Shown piece by piece: positions 8,101 through 16,870 of a stretch of DNA of 64,000 nt; the stretch's first letter is position 1; every line of letters begins with the position of its first letter. The notes beneath the pieces are model-generated. The model did not search any database and was not told where the DNA came from. It worked only from the letters and a program-made list of their open reading frames with translations. The DNA comes from Sporomusa ovata DSM 2662. Lineage in GTDB: Bacteria; Bacillota; Negativicutes; Sporomusales; Sporomusaceae. Position numbers and translations under genes: made by a program. The stretch covers positions 976,501 to 1,040,500 of the forward strand of contig NZ_ASXP01000001.1 in assembly GCF_000445445.1 (NCBI RefSeq), in the 5' to 3' direction.

Positions 8101-8517
8101 ATGAATTTAGTCAAGGGTCAACGCGGTTTTTTGCTGGTCGAGGCGGTAGTAGCCATAGTAGTTATTACAGTAGCATTGGTAGCCATGTTGGGGATGTTTA
8201 TCCAGTCGCTGCAGGCCACTGCCAGTGCAGCAGATTATACGGTTGCTGCCAGCTTAGTTCAAGAACAAATGGAACAAATGAAAATAAAAGATGACCTATT
8301 CTGGAATAGTCTAAGTTTTCCTTATCACTCTGCGACCGAATTTATTTCTATGAATAAGGTAACTTATAAAAGAACTACTCATGCTGAGCTTAGTCCACTT
8401 GACCCGGAGTATCCGGTGAAGCAGCGGATTATTAAAGTAACCGTGAATGTTGAAGGGTTAGGTGAAATTAGTATGGTTACTTATGTGCTGCGGGAGCTGC
8501 CGCAGTTTGCCAACTAG
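8101..8517 (+). CDS. Minor pseudopilin, PilV/GspI-like
   Basis: A 138-residue prepilin-like protein with leader MNLVKGQRG and mature start FLLVEAVVAIVVITVALVA, Glu at +5. The ATG at 8101 follows GAGGAG by 7 nt; an in-frame TTG at 8086 overlaps the ribosome site and is rejected. The gene order GspH-, GspI-, GspJ- and GspK/PilX-like matches minor pilin cassettes in type IV pilus and type II secretion loci. Confidence 0.85.
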   Translation: MNLVKGQRGFLLVEAVVAIVVITVALVAMLGMFIQSLQATASAADYTVAASLVQEQMEQMKIKDDLFWNSLSFPYHSATEFISMNKVTYKRTTHAELSPLDPEYPVKQRIIKVTVNVEGLGEISMVTYVLRELPQFAN

Positions 8518-8527
8518 TGGAGTAGTT

Positions 8528-9088
8528 ATGAGGAGATATGTTTCTGAGCAAAAGGGTATGCTGCTTGTTGAAGTAATTGCAGGAATGACAATTATTGTAC
8601 TATTAATGTCAGGCATTGCACTTATGCTGCCAACTGCCGTTAAAGCCTGGCAATTGGGCCGCTCGCAAGCTGAAATTCAGCAGACTGCCCGACTGGTAAT
8701 TGAGCGAATTACCCAGCATGTGCGTTATGCCAGTAAGGTATCGTTGGCCGATGCTGGCGATACACTTGTGATAAAGGATGGAAATGGCTGGGATATAAAG
8801 TTTACTATTAGTCCTAAGACCAAGGCTCTGTGTATAAGTGTAAATGGAGCTGCTGAGGACCCGCTTACTGGCAATGGTATTGGCGGTGCAGAAGGAACAA
8901 TCATAGTTGTAGAAAATCCAGACAATAAAAAACAATTTGCTGTTCAAGAGGTAGCTATGCGGGATATAGATGGAAAACTGCTATATATAAAACTGGTTAC
9001 TGTTATGCTTACGGTTAAGGACAAACAGACTGGTATTGATTATACTATGGAGGCGGCCACTCTGGCATTTAACACGTCGCGGAGGTGA
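8528..9088 (+). CDS. Minor pseudopilin, PilW/GspJ-like
   Basis: A 186-residue prepilin-like protein. The leader MRRYVSEQKG is followed by MLLVEVIAGMTIIVLLMSGIA; the +1 residue is Met rather than Phe, which peptidases tolerate. Length and the C-terminal repeat of beta strands suggest the GspJ/PilW class. GGAG at 8519-8522 is 5 nt before the ATG. It lies 10 nt after the previous minor pilin gene. Confidence 0.82.
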   Translation: MRRYVSEQKGMLLVEVIAGMTIIVLLMSGIALMLPTAVKAWQLGRSQAEIQQTARLVIERITQHVRYASKVSLADAGDTLVIKDGNGWDIKFTISPKTKALCISVNGAAEDPLTGNGIGGAEGTIIVVENPDNKKQFAVQEVAMRDIDGKLLYIKLVTVMLTVKDKQTGIDYTMEAATLAFNTSRR

Positions 9089-9095
9089 ACGAAGA

Positions 9096-9488
9096 GTGCA
9101 TTTTTGTTGGAGCAGATGTAAAAATCGGCATGGGTCAGCAAGTATAGCAGCCCTTATTGCGATGTTGTTTTTAGGCGTTTTGGGTAGTGCTTTTATTGGT
9201 GTCAGCACTACGGAAGTAAATATGGCGGTAAATTATCGTGATGGTATAGCTGCTCAGTACTTGGCGGAAGCAGGAGCACGCCGGTCTATTGTCGAATTAT
9301 CTACAAATCCCAACTGGAAGCCTGTCAATCCCTACAAGGAAGGCAGCGGAAACTATAGCCTAACAATTATTGCAGGTACCCCAACCATTATAGAAGCAAA
9401 AGGTGTTGTTAATAATGCGGTCCGCAAAATTGTAGTAAAAGCCACCGTTATTCCCCAAATCAATATTGTTTCCTGGAATTATCATTAG
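9096..9488 (+). CDS. PilX-like pilus assembly protein
   Basis: A 130-residue protein with one hydrophobic N-terminal helix (about 16-38) followed by NMAVNYRDGIAAQYLAEAGARR. That stretch resembles PilX/GspK-type minor pilins (NYRDG...YLAEAG). A classical G/F-T-L-x-E processing site is not obvious; the sequence reads HGSASIAALIAM, as in other PilX proteins. The GTG at 9096 has GGAGGTG 8 nt upstream; this ribosome site overlaps the end of the preceding gene. Confidence 0.78.
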   Translation: MHFCWSRCKNRHGSASIAALIAMLFLGVLGSAFIGVSTTEVNMAVNYRDGIAAQYLAEAGARRSIVELSTNPNWKPVNPYKEGSGNYSLTIIAGTPTIIEAKGVVNNAVRKIVVKATVIPQINIVSWNYH

Positions 9489-9499
9489 GAGGTATAGTT

Positions 9500-9775
9500 A
9501 TGCATGTTAAAAACTATATGGAAGATTTAGTTTTTCAGCGACTTGCTGAGGTGCTGGACAACCATAGAAATGTTTGTACTTGTGAAAGATGCCGTTATGA
9601 CATTGCCGCAATTGCTCTCAATTTTTTACCGCCACGGTATGTTGTGACTAGCCAGGGCGAAACCTTTGCAAAGACAAAATCGCTGGAACAACAGTTTAAT
9701 GTGGATGTCGTTACAGCCATTAGCCACGCGATTCAGCTTGTATCCAGTCAGCCACATCATGGATCATCCAAATAG
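9500..9775 (+). CDS. ComFB-family protein (late competence)
   Basis: A 91-residue protein matching the ComFB family: N-terminal MHVKNYMEDLVFQRLAEVL, the four-cysteine signature CTCERCRYD with a fourth Cys just before (Cys26, 28, 31 region), and PPRYVVTS. Cyanobacterial ComFB/CdgR proteins have been reported to bind c-di-GMP; I recall this from the literature and cannot test it here. Its place between minor pilins and pilM suggests a regulatory or competence role for this pilus. AGGAGG lies 8-9 nt before the ATG. Confidence 0.82.
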   Translation: MHVKNYMEDLVFQRLAEVLDNHRNVCTCERCRYDIAAIALNFLPPRYVVTSQGETFAKTKSLEQQFNVDVVTAISHAIQLVSSQPHHGSSK

Positions 9776-10853
9776 GTTTGCTACTATTGCAAGCAAGCTG
9801 GGTAACTGGTTAATCAAACAACCAGCAAGTGCTGTTGGTATTGATATTGGTTCAAGCTGTGTTAAGGCAGCGGAAATTTCATTTAGTAATGGACAAAAAG
9901 AACTTAGAGCAGTAGGCTTACTTGATTTGCCTGAGAATGTTATGGAAGAGGGTTTTATTACTAATGCCAAAGCCCTTACAGAGGCTATCCGGCAATTGCT
10001 TATCAATAGCGGCATTGTCTCTCGCGAGGTTGTTGTTGCAGTCAGCGGTCGATTAGTGTTCGTTAGGGAGGTAATGCTGCCGGTAATGAATCAGGCTGAA
10101 ATTAAAGAAGCCATAAAATGGGATATGGAAAAATATGTTCCTTACGAGCCTGGTAGTTATTATTATGATTTTGCTGTTGTTGGACCAGGCAACAATGAAC
10201 TGGAGATAAAAGTGCTGCTGGTAGCCGCACCGCATGAATTGGTCAATACCCTTGTCAATGTTATAAAGCAGGCTGATTGCAGGCTAATTGCTGTTGATAT
10301 TGAACCCTTGGCTATATATCGCTTACTGAGTAATGCGGAAAATGCCATGATCATTGATATTGGCAGTCATATATCACACATAATGCTGTTTCAGGGAGCT
10401 TCGCCAGTCGTCAGCCGCTTTATTCCCATTGGTGGACTCAGTTTTACTGAGGTAATTATGCGAACGCTTGAACTTGACTATGCTGAGGCTGAACGGTTAA
10501 AGAAGTGCCAGACTGGTCAAAATCCTAACTTTGAAGGTGAACAGCTATTTATGTATCAACAAATTGACTTGTTGGTAGATGAACTGGCTCGCGAAGTGCG
10601 GCGAACGGTTGAATATTATCAGGTTCAAAACAGAGAAGCAGCTGTGGATAAGCTCTATCTTACCGGCGGTGGAGCCAAACTTACTAATTTGCCACAGCAT
10701 ATTGCGGCAAAGTTGGGCGGGGTACCGGTTTTGCTGCATAACCCGCTAACTGCCGTAACGCTATCGCCAGGTATTGATACCCGCTACCTGCAAGATATGG
10801 CTTTGCAGTTTGCGCTGTCAATTGGCTTAGCTATGCGTGGAGGTAAGCCATGA
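9759..10853 (+). CDS. pilM: Type IV pilus assembly ATPase-like protein PilM
   Basis: Actin-like cytoplasmic protein that recruits PilN and links the motor to the alignment complex. The 364 residues show the phosphate-1 motif VGIDIGSSCVKAAE near residue 27, an internal MIIDIGSHISHIM phosphate-2-like motif and LYLTGGGAKLTNL (adenosine motif). The ATG at 9759 overlaps the end of the comFB-like gene by 17 nt with no clear ribosome site, suggesting translational coupling. It starts the conserved pilMNO block. Confidence 0.92.
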   Translation: MDHPNRFATIASKLGNWLIKQPASAVGIDIGSSCVKAAEISFSNGQKELRAVGLLDLPENVMEEGFITNAKALTEAIRQLLINSGIVSREVVVAVSGRLVFVREVMLPVMNQAEIKEAIKWDMEKYVPYEPGSYYYDFAVVGPGNNELEIKVLLVAAPHELVNTLVNVIKQADCRLIAVDIEPLAIYRLLSNAENAMIIDIGSHISHIMLFQGASPVVSRFIPIGGLSFTEVIMRTLELDYAEAERLKKCQTGQNPNFEGEQLFMYQQIDLLVDELAREVRRTVEYYQVQNREAAVDKLYLTGGGAKLTNLPQHIAAKLGGVPVLLHNPLTAVTLSPGIDTRYLQDMALQFALSIGLAMRGGKP

Positions 10854-11380
10854 TAATTATTAATTTGCTGCCTCCATCAGAGCGAATGCCAATATGGTTA
10901 TTCAAAAAAACTGTTTTGCTATGTAGTATACTGCTGCTGGTGTTATATGGCAGTATTTTTTCCTATAATTGCTATACTATCTGGTCCCTGGAAAAGGATC
11001 TTGCAGCAGCACGTCAACATTACAGCCTGTTGCGTCCTACTGAGGACAATATGCAACTGGCTGTTAGTAAACAGCAGGCCATTGATAAAAAAAACAATAC
11101 CTTAGTTGCAATTACTAGCGAACAGAAGTCTTGGTATGCTGTGATTAGCCATTTTGCCATAATTACACCGCCGCAGGTATGGCTCACAGAACTTGCTGCC
11201 AGCGACAAAAATAGTATCTTACTAAAAGGTAATGCTATGACTTATCCTGATTTGGCTAACTATCTTTACAGTCTGGAAAAAGATAAGCTAATAACAGAAC
11301 CGGTACTCATTAAAGCCGAACAAGACAGTAAATTTAATTATACCAAATTTGAGCTGACTGTAAAGCGTAAGGAGATATAG
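10850..11380 (+). CDS. pilN: Type IV pilus alignment protein PilN
   Basis: Bitopic inner-membrane protein of 176 residues. The N-terminal IINLLPPSER is the PilM-binding motif, followed by a transmembrane helix (about 17-40), a coiled-coil region and a ferredoxin-like periplasmic domain. It overlaps pilM by ATGA, which is typical of coupled translation. It pairs with PilO, encoded next. Confidence 0.9.
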   Translation: MIIINLLPPSERMPIWLFKKTVLLCSILLLVLYGSIFSYNCYTIWSLEKDLAAARQHYSLLRPTEDNMQLAVSKQQAIDKKNNTLVAITSEQKSWYAVISHFAIITPPQVWLTELAASDKNSILLKGNAMTYPDLANYLYSLEKDKLITEPVLIKAEQDSKFNYTKFELTVKRKEI

Positions 11381-11385
11381 TGTAA

Positions 11386-11961
11386 ATGCAATGGCTGGGT
11401 ACTTGGTCTATAAAATATAAAGCAATAGCCCGGTATAAGGGCTGGGTGCTGGGGGTTGGTGCACTACTTGTTACCTTGCTTTTTTATATTGGGGTAGTCA
11501 TCCCCCAGCGGACGGCTATTGCTGTGGTTAAAGATCAAAACCAAACCGAACGGGAAAGGTTAAAAGTCATCGAAGCCTATGCCAAAAAGCATCCTGATTC
11601 CATCGGGTACCTAAAAGAGCTTGACCAAAAGCTTACGCTAATTGATGCTAAATTACCGAATCAGCCGGAACTTGGTGAATTTATCAGGCAAATCGAACAA
11701 GCATCCAAACTAAGCAATATGCGGCTTGCTGAGATTAAGCCGGCTGCCGCTATTGAAAAAGCAGGTTATATGGAAGTTCCCATAGAAATCCTGCTAACAG
11801 GTTCATTTAGTAACCTATTGGAATTTATTAAGGCAATTGAGGGCAGCCAAAGGATCACATCTATTAGTAATGCTACTATCCAGTCCAAACAAGGAATGCT
11901 GGAAGTTAAACTTACTATGGTTATCTACAGCCTCGGTGCTGCTGGAGAGAACAAGCAGTAG
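11386..11961 (+). CDS. pilO: Type IV pilus alignment protein PilO
   Basis: A 191-residue bitopic protein with one transmembrane helix (about 20-42), a coiled-coil (45-85) and a C-terminal domain resembling PilO (VPIEILLTGSFSNLLEFIKAIE). It is predicted to form a heterodimer with PilN in the inner membrane. It follows pilN by 5 nt. Confidence 0.9.
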   Translation: MQWLGTWSIKYKAIARYKGWVLGVGALLVTLLFYIGVVIPQRTAIAVVKDQNQTERERLKVIEAYAKKHPDSIGYLKELDQKLTLIDAKLPNQPELGEFIRQIEQASKLSNMRLAEIKPAAAIEKAGYMEVPIEILLTGSFSNLLEFIKAIEGSQRITSISNATIQSKQGMLEVKLTMVIYSLGAAGENKQ

Positions 11962-12019
11962 TCGTTACAAAATTCAAACCCATCGACTAAAAAGTAATTT
12001 CCCGAAAGAGGTGCAATAC

Positions 12020-13093
12020 ATGTTTAGATTTCTCACAGCTGGTGAATCACATGGACCGGCGCTTACCGCTATTATTGAAGGTATTCCTGCCGGCTTACAA
12101 TTAGATTTTGACCAAATAAATGCGGACATGGCGCGTAGACAACAGGGGTTTGGCCGGGGTGGCCGCATGAAGATTGAAAAAGACAAGGCCGAAATAACAT
12201 CAGGTGTACGGTTTGGCAGTACGTTAGGCAGTCCTCTTACAATGGTGATATCTAACCGTGACTGGGAGAATTGGCAGGAGCGAATGGCTGTATTTGGCCA
12301 GTCGCAGGGAACTGAGATAACTGCACCCCGCCCGGGACATGCTGATTTACCGGGTGTTTTAAAATACCAGCGGCAGGATATCCGGGATATTCTGGAACGG
12401 GCCAGTGCCCGTGAAACTGCCGCCCGTGTGGCTGTAGGAGCGATTGCCAAACAGCTTATTGCTGTGGCTGGTATTACCATAACCTCTAGCGTCTTAACTA
12501 TTGGCGGTGCGCAAACCGAGACGGAAATGATCGAAGCGATTGCCAAAGCTAAGACGGCCGGCGATTCCCTTGGCGGCATATTTCAGGTTATGGCTTCCCC
12601 GGTTATGCCTGGATTAGGTAGTCATGTGCAGTGGGATCGGCGTCTGGATACCCGTTTGGCGGCTGCAGTTATGTCTATTCAAGCCATTAAGGGGGTAGAA
12701 TTTGGGGCTGGATTTGCCTATGCTAATTTGCCTGGCAGTCAGGTGCATGATGAAATATATTATGAAAGCAAGCAGGGATATTATCGCCGTACTAATAATG
12801 CCGGTGGTATTGAAGGCGGTATTAGCAATGGTGAGCCGATAATTCTCAAAGCGGTAATGAAGGCCATTCCGACATTGATGAAACCCCTTGCTACTGTAGA
12901 TATAGCAGATAAAACAGCAATAAAGGCCAATACGGAGCGCAGCGATGTGTGTGCTGTTGCTGCTGCTGCCGTTGTTGCCGAAGCCATGGTGGCTATTGTG
13001 CTGGCTCAGTCCCTGCTCGAAAAATTTGGCGGTGACAGCATTGAGGACTTGCGGCTGGCGATCAATAATTATAGAATACGAATTAACGAGTGA
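12020..13093 (+). CDS. aroC: Chorismate synthase
   Basis: Converts 5-enolpyruvylshikimate 3-phosphate to chorismate using reduced FMN. The 357 residues start with MFRFLTAGESHGP and contain RRQQGFGRGGRM and RPGHADLPG, the family signatures. The ATG at 12020 has AAAGAGGTG upstream; an upstream in-frame extension from 11837 is rejected because it runs inside pilO. It lies between pilO and the pilP-like gene, an unusual position, in the same direction and with short gaps, so it is probably co-transcribed with the pilus genes. Confidence 0.95.
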   Translation: MFRFLTAGESHGPALTAIIEGIPAGLQLDFDQINADMARRQQGFGRGGRMKIEKDKAEITSGVRFGSTLGSPLTMVISNRDWENWQERMAVFGQSQGTEITAPRPGHADLPGVLKYQRQDIRDILERASARETAARVAVGAIAKQLIAVAGITITSSVLTIGGAQTETEMIEAIAKAKTAGDSLGGIFQVMASPVMPGLGSHVQWDRRLDTRLAAAVMSIQAIKGVEFGAGFAYANLPGSQVHDEIYYESKQGYYRRTNNAGGIEGGISNGEPIILKAVMKAIPTLMKPLATVDIADKTAIKANTERSDVCAVAAAAVVAEAMVAIVLAQSLLEKFGGDSIEDLRLAINNYRIRINE

Positions 13094-13132
13094 ATAGCCC
13101 TGTACTGAGTTTTTTCGAAGAGAGGAGTATAA

Positions 13133-13645
13133 ATGGTGGCAAGGTTTAACCTCCGGCAACCTAGTTCTCAACTACTAATTATCTGTTGCTTGCTAGTAGC
13201 GGCACTAGGTTATTTCTTCTGGTCGCCGGGGTTGGTTGCGTCTTCAGGCAGTTATTCTGACACCGCTCAACAAGACAGTGTTTCACAAGAGACGCTTCAG
13301 CCGGTAACAGGCTATTCGGCACTGCCGGTGATGCGTGATCCGTTTGCCGTTCCCCAGGAATTTGGGCAAGTGGCACCTATTCCGGCTTTATCGCCCCCGG
13401 ACAAGAATTACCCCAGTGTTCCCCACACTGGGTTGCCACCGTCTGCAATACCGGAAATCTCATTAGAACTTGTTGGTATAGTGAGCGGTGGCGGGCAAAA
13501 AGTGGCGATAATTAAAAGTGCCGGTAAGAGTGGCTCCTATCAAATCAGGGATTATCTTGGACCATATCAACTGCTGGCAGTGGGGGAAAGATCAGTTACT
13601 CTTGGGGGACCACAAGGTAAAAAAGTTTTGCTTTTAGAAAGGTGA
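13133..13645 (+). CDS. PilP-like pilus lipoprotein/periplasmic linker
   Basis: A 170-residue protein with one N-terminal hydrophobic helix (about 13-32), a proline-rich linker with MRDPFAVP (residues around 62-70, a PilP/GspC hallmark) and a small beta domain ISLELVGIVSGGGQKVAII to the end. This matches the PilP/GspC homology-region layout. There is no lipobox, so it is probably anchored by the helix rather than lipidated. GAGGAG precedes the ATG and it overlaps pilQ by 4 nt. It is assigned by position and architecture more than by sequence identity. Confidence 0.75.
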   Translation: MVARFNLRQPSSQLLIICCLLVAALGYFFWSPGLVASSGSYSDTAQQDSVSQETLQPVTGYSALPVMRDPFAVPQEFGQVAPIPALSPPDKNYPSVPHTGLPPSAIPEISLELVGIVSGGGQKVAIIKSAGKSGSYQIRDYLGPYQLLAVGERSVTLGGPQGKKVLLLER

Positions 13646-14979
13646 AATTTTTAGTGCGCTGTCTGATAAAATCAATACTGGTAGCGTTGTGGATTTGTTC
13701 TTTTACCATAACCGGCATTGCAATGGCTAATCCCCAAGTGAATATGAATGTTACCAATGGTGAAGTACGGGATGTACTTACCGCGCTGGCGACTGTTGGC
13801 AAGGTAAATATGGTAATGGATGATTCGGTCAAAGGCACGATTACCCTTCAACTTACGAATATTTCGTACGATCTGGCCTTAGATTTGGTGTGCAAGACCA
13901 AAGGGCTTACCTACCAGATTATTGACGGCGTTATGGTCGTAGGGGTTGCTGATCAAATCGGCAGAGGATTTGGTTCGGTACATATATTTAAACTGAAATT
14001 CATTAATCCGGATTCCGTGAAAGACACAATTTTTTCTATCTTATTTGGTGAGAAAAAAGGCGAGAAAGCAACAAAGACGGTGGTAAGCAGTGCCAATTCA
14101 CAAAAGAGCACTACACCCAGTGCGGCAGCAACTTCTGGTGAAGCAGCCAGCGAAAAATCAACAGAGTTAGACCGATTGACGATTGATTACGCGACAAATT
14201 CACTAGTTCTCTTTGGTACTGAGACTGAGGCGGCACAGATCCAAAAATTATTGTCTGAACTAGACATACCCTATCAGCAGGTATCACTGGAAGCTGAAGT
14301 ATTGGCAATTAGTAAAGATAAAACAAAAGATTTGGGGATTGAATGGTCGTGGGAGGCAACACCGCAATATGCAGAGAGAACTACAGACGATAATGGAGTT
14401 GTTACTGTTACCCGCACTGGTAGTAAGGGTGTAATTCAGTTTGGACGTAATCCGGAAGGAAATCCGTATGAGTTTTATTATCAGGCAACGATTAATGCTT
14501 TGGTAAGCAACGGTGATGCTAAGGTGCTGGCTAAACCTAAAGTTACCACGATCAATGGCAAACAGGCACAGATACTTATTGGTGACCGTATCCCGGTGCA
14601 GGTTCAAACATTGACGAATGGGACAACAACAACCAGTACTGAGTATATAGATGCTGGTATCAAATTGATTTATACGCCCCGGATCAATACTGACGGGTTA
14701 ATAACGGTAGCTGTTCGCACCGAAGTTAGCAGTGCAACCCTAGTGTCTGATATTAAGGCCTATAAGATTACTACCCGTCAGGCTGAGACCACGGTACGGC
14801 TAAAAGATGGCGAAACCATGGTAATTGGTGGTTTGATTGGGGCTACAGACAATGAAGCTAGAAAGGCAGTACCATTCTTTGGCGACTTACCAATAATTGG
14901 GGCTCTATTTAAGAATTTTAACAAATCCCATAACGATACAGAAGTAGTCATTTTTCTTACTCCACGTATCGTAAAATAG
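13642..14979 (+). CDS. pilQ: Type IV pilus secretin PilQ
   Basis: Outer-membrane channel through which the pilus exits. The 445-residue precursor has an N-terminal signal sequence (about 1-28, ending near GIAMANP), an STN/N0 domain (30-90) and an N1 domain followed by a Ser/Thr/Ala-rich linker (140-175). The C-terminal secretin domain contains VLAKPKVTTINGKQAQI and TVRLKDGETMVIGGLI. AMIN domains found in proteobacterial PilQ are absent. A secretin implies an outer membrane. The GTG start overlaps the pilP-like stop (GTGA). Confidence 0.94.
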   Translation: MKFLVRCLIKSILVALWICSFTITGIAMANPQVNMNVTNGEVRDVLTALATVGKVNMVMDDSVKGTITLQLTNISYDLALDLVCKTKGLTYQIIDGVMVVGVADQIGRGFGSVHIFKLKFINPDSVKDTIFSILFGEKKGEKATKTVVSSANSQKSTTPSAAATSGEAASEKSTELDRLTIDYATNSLVLFGTETEAAQIQKLLSELDIPYQQVSLEAEVLAISKDKTKDLGIEWSWEATPQYAERTTDDNGVVTVTRTGSKGVIQFGRNPEGNPYEFYYQATINALVSNGDAKVLAKPKVTTINGKQAQILIGDRIPVQVQTLTNGTTTTSTEYIDAGIKLIYTPRINTDGLITVAVRTEVSSATLVSDIKAYKITTRQAETTVRLKDGETMVIGGLIGATDNEARKAVPFFGDLPIIGALFKNFNKSHNDTEVVIFLTPRIVK

Positions 14980-15007
14980 CTATGCTTTACTATTTTTGGA
15001 GGAACAA

Positions 15008-15535
15008 GTGAAAAACATAGTGTTAATAGGTTTTATGGGTACAGGTAAGACCAGTACCGGACGGTTATTAGCAGGAAGGCTTAACCGCCCATTTATTGAT
15101 GTTGATAAAAAGATTGAGCATGAAACAGGATTGGCCATTAGTGACATTTTTCAGCTTTATGGGGAAGATCATTTTCGTCAGATAGAACGGGAGGTTATTT
15201 CCCGCGTGGCCCGATACACCAATACGGTTATTGCTACCGGTGGTGGGGTGGTGCTCAAACAGGAGAATATGGTTAGACTTAAAAATACCGGTGTAATTGT
15301 CTCGCTTATGGCCTCACTGGAAATTATTCTAGAGAGAACAGCGCGACCTGGTATTCGGCCATTGTTAGACTGTGAAGACCGGGCTGAGCGGGTAGCCAAA
15401 CTTTTTCAGGATCGAGCCAGTCTTTACATGAAAGCTGACTATACAATCGATACCAGTTGTATGTCGCCACAGCAGGTGACAGAAAGAATTATTGTATTTC
15501 TCAGGGAAGGGGGGCATTTGCGTGGCCGAAGTTAA
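15008..15535 (+). CDS. aroK: Shikimate kinase
   Basis: Phosphorylates shikimate at O-3 with ATP. The 175 residues show P-loop GFMGTGKTSTGR, the substrate-binding DVD motif, FRQIEREV with the conserved Arg and GGGVV. The GTG at 15008 has GGAGG 5 nt upstream; an in-frame TTG at 14996 overlaps that site. pilQ-aroK-aroB is also the gene order in many Proteobacteria. Confidence 0.94.
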   Translation: MKNIVLIGFMGTGKTSTGRLLAGRLNRPFIDVDKKIEHETGLAISDIFQLYGEDHFRQIEREVISRVARYTNTVIATGGGVVLKQENMVRLKNTGVIVSLMASLEIILERTARPGIRPLLDCEDRAERVAKLFQDRASLYMKADYTIDTSCMSPQQVTERIIVFLREGGHLRGRS

Positions 15536-16604
15536 CGTCAATCTGGATGCACACAGCTATACCATTCATATCACTACCGGTGGCATCAGCCGGGTAGGTG
15601 AGCTGATGAGTAAGCTATCATTAGGGAATAAGATTCTTATTGTGACAGATGACAATGTCTGTCCACTTTATGCGGCTACACTGTCTGGCAGTTTGGTGGC
15701 TGCGGGCTTTAAGCCTACTGTTTTAGCTGTAACGCCAGGAGAAAGCTCAAAGTCACTTACTACGGCAAATACCGTATTTACGGAGGCTATTGCCAGCGGG
15801 CTTGATCGTAAATCGGCTATTATTGCGCTAGGTGGCGGTGTTGTTGGTGACTTGGCGGGTTTTGTGGCGGCAAGTTATTTGCGCGGTGTGCCATTTATTC
15901 AAGTACCGACGACATTACTGGCGCAGGTTGATTCAAGTGTTGGTGGTAAAACAGCCGTTAACCATGAATTGGGGAAAAATTTAATTGGCGCTTTCTATCA
16001 GCCCCGTATGGTAGCTATTGATCCGCAGGTTTTAGACACACTCAATGACCGTGAATTGAAGGCAGGTTTGGCTGAAGTTGTCAAATACGGTGTCATTGCT
16101 GATAGTGATTTCTTTACTTACTTACAAGACAATGCTTCAGCACTACTAGCGCGTGATCCGGTGGTGCTTACACACGTTATTGGTAAGTGCTGCCAGATTA
16201 AAGCCAATATTGTTGCCCAGGATGAGCGGGAGAGTTCGTTGCGTATGATCTTGAATTTTGGTCACACGATTGGACATGCCATCGAGGCCGAGGGTGGGTA
16301 TTCTGAGTATAATCACGGTGAAGGTGTAGCTATAGGAATGCATGCAGCCGCACTTATCAGTCAGCATGCCGGACTGTGTGAACAAAGTCAGGTAACTGCT
16401 CTGAAAAAACTGCTTAACCGGCTGGATTTACCACTTACAGCACCAGGTTATCATCCAAAAGAGCTGGTGCGTTATTTGGTGAGAGATAAGAAAGTGCTTA
16501 ATGGCAAGGTTAATTGGGTGTTGATGTCCCAAATTGGTCATGTGGAAATAACTCATGAAATTACTGAGGACACTATTGCGGCGGTATTAGAGCAGGTAAC
16601 GTGA
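15522..16604 (+). CDS. aroB: 3-dehydroquinate synthase
   Basis: NAD- and metal-dependent cyclisation of DAHP to 3-dehydroquinate. The 360 residues include the NAD loop GGGVVGDLAGFVA, the metal-binding glutamate in AEVVKYG and histidines in NFGHTIGHAIE and NHGE. The GTG at 15522 has AGGGGGG 8 nt upstream, and the gene overlaps the aroK end by 14 nt. A terminator follows, ending the pilus-shikimate block. Confidence 0.95.
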   Translation: MAEVNVNLDAHSYTIHITTGGISRVGELMSKLSLGNKILIVTDDNVCPLYAATLSGSLVAAGFKPTVLAVTPGESSKSLTTANTVFTEAIASGLDRKSAIIALGGGVVGDLAGFVAASYLRGVPFIQVPTTLLAQVDSSVGGKTAVNHELGKNLIGAFYQPRMVAIDPQVLDTLNDRELKAGLAEVVKYGVIADSDFFTYLQDNASALLARDPVVLTHVIGKCCQIKANIVAQDERESSLRMILNFGHTIGHAIEAEGGYSEYNHGEGVAIGMHAAALISQHAGLCEQSQVTALKKLLNRLDLPLTAPGYHPKELVRYLVRDKKVLNGKVNWVLMSQIGHVEITHEITEDTIAAVLEQVT

Positions 16605-16625
16605 TCCTCAGGAAAACCTGGTAGA

Positions 16626-16674
16626 AGTGAGATTGCCTCGTCGGTGCAAACTTGGCGGAGTAATCTCACTTTTT
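16626..16674 (+). terminator. Intrinsic terminator after aroB
   Basis: AGTGAGATT (16626-16634) and AATCTCACT (16662-16670) form a perfect 9-bp stem followed by TTTT. The loop of 27 nt is long and may hold secondary pairing. Confidence 0.75.
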
Positions 16675-16704
16675 ATGCTTCGGTCTATATATTCTGCAGT
16701 AAAG

Positions 16705-16772
16705 AAGTTTACAGATACAGGCGGGTGGTGTATTGACAACGCCTGCAACAATCTTTAACGCGTTGAATATAG
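16705..16772. repeat. Dispersed inverted-repeat element, internally deleted copy
   Basis: Shares AAGTTTACAG and GGCGGGTGGTGTATTGACAA with the full copy at 34561-34674. It then jumps directly to CTGCAA and a tail like TTTAACGCGTTGAATATAG. Compared with the full copy, about 46 nt covering the middle and most of the right arm are missing. It lies between the aroB terminator and the RND adaptor gene. Confidence 0.7.
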
Positions 16773-16870
16773 TGGTGTTTGTTAAGGTTAATTTACATTA
16801 TATAAGGAAGGAGAGTGTAGCAATCTGTCGAATAGAAAGTGGGTATCAAAAAAATTGGAGGAATGAGCAG

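Noticed and set aside
11974..12579. A 201-residue open frame on the - strand inside aroC, and many similar antisense frames under cbi, mur and pil genes
   Set aside because: They lie opposite well-supported genes, have no ribosome sites or recognisable domains, and have compositions typical of shadow frames.
16826..16832. A second TGTCGAA 0A-type box upstream of the RND adaptor
   Set aside because: It has no convincing promoter beside it and a 7-nt match is expected by chance in a window of this size.
16733..16870. Upstream extension of the RND adaptor through the repeat element
   Set aside because: The extra 46 residues come from repeat DNA, and GGAGG is placed for the GTG at 16871.
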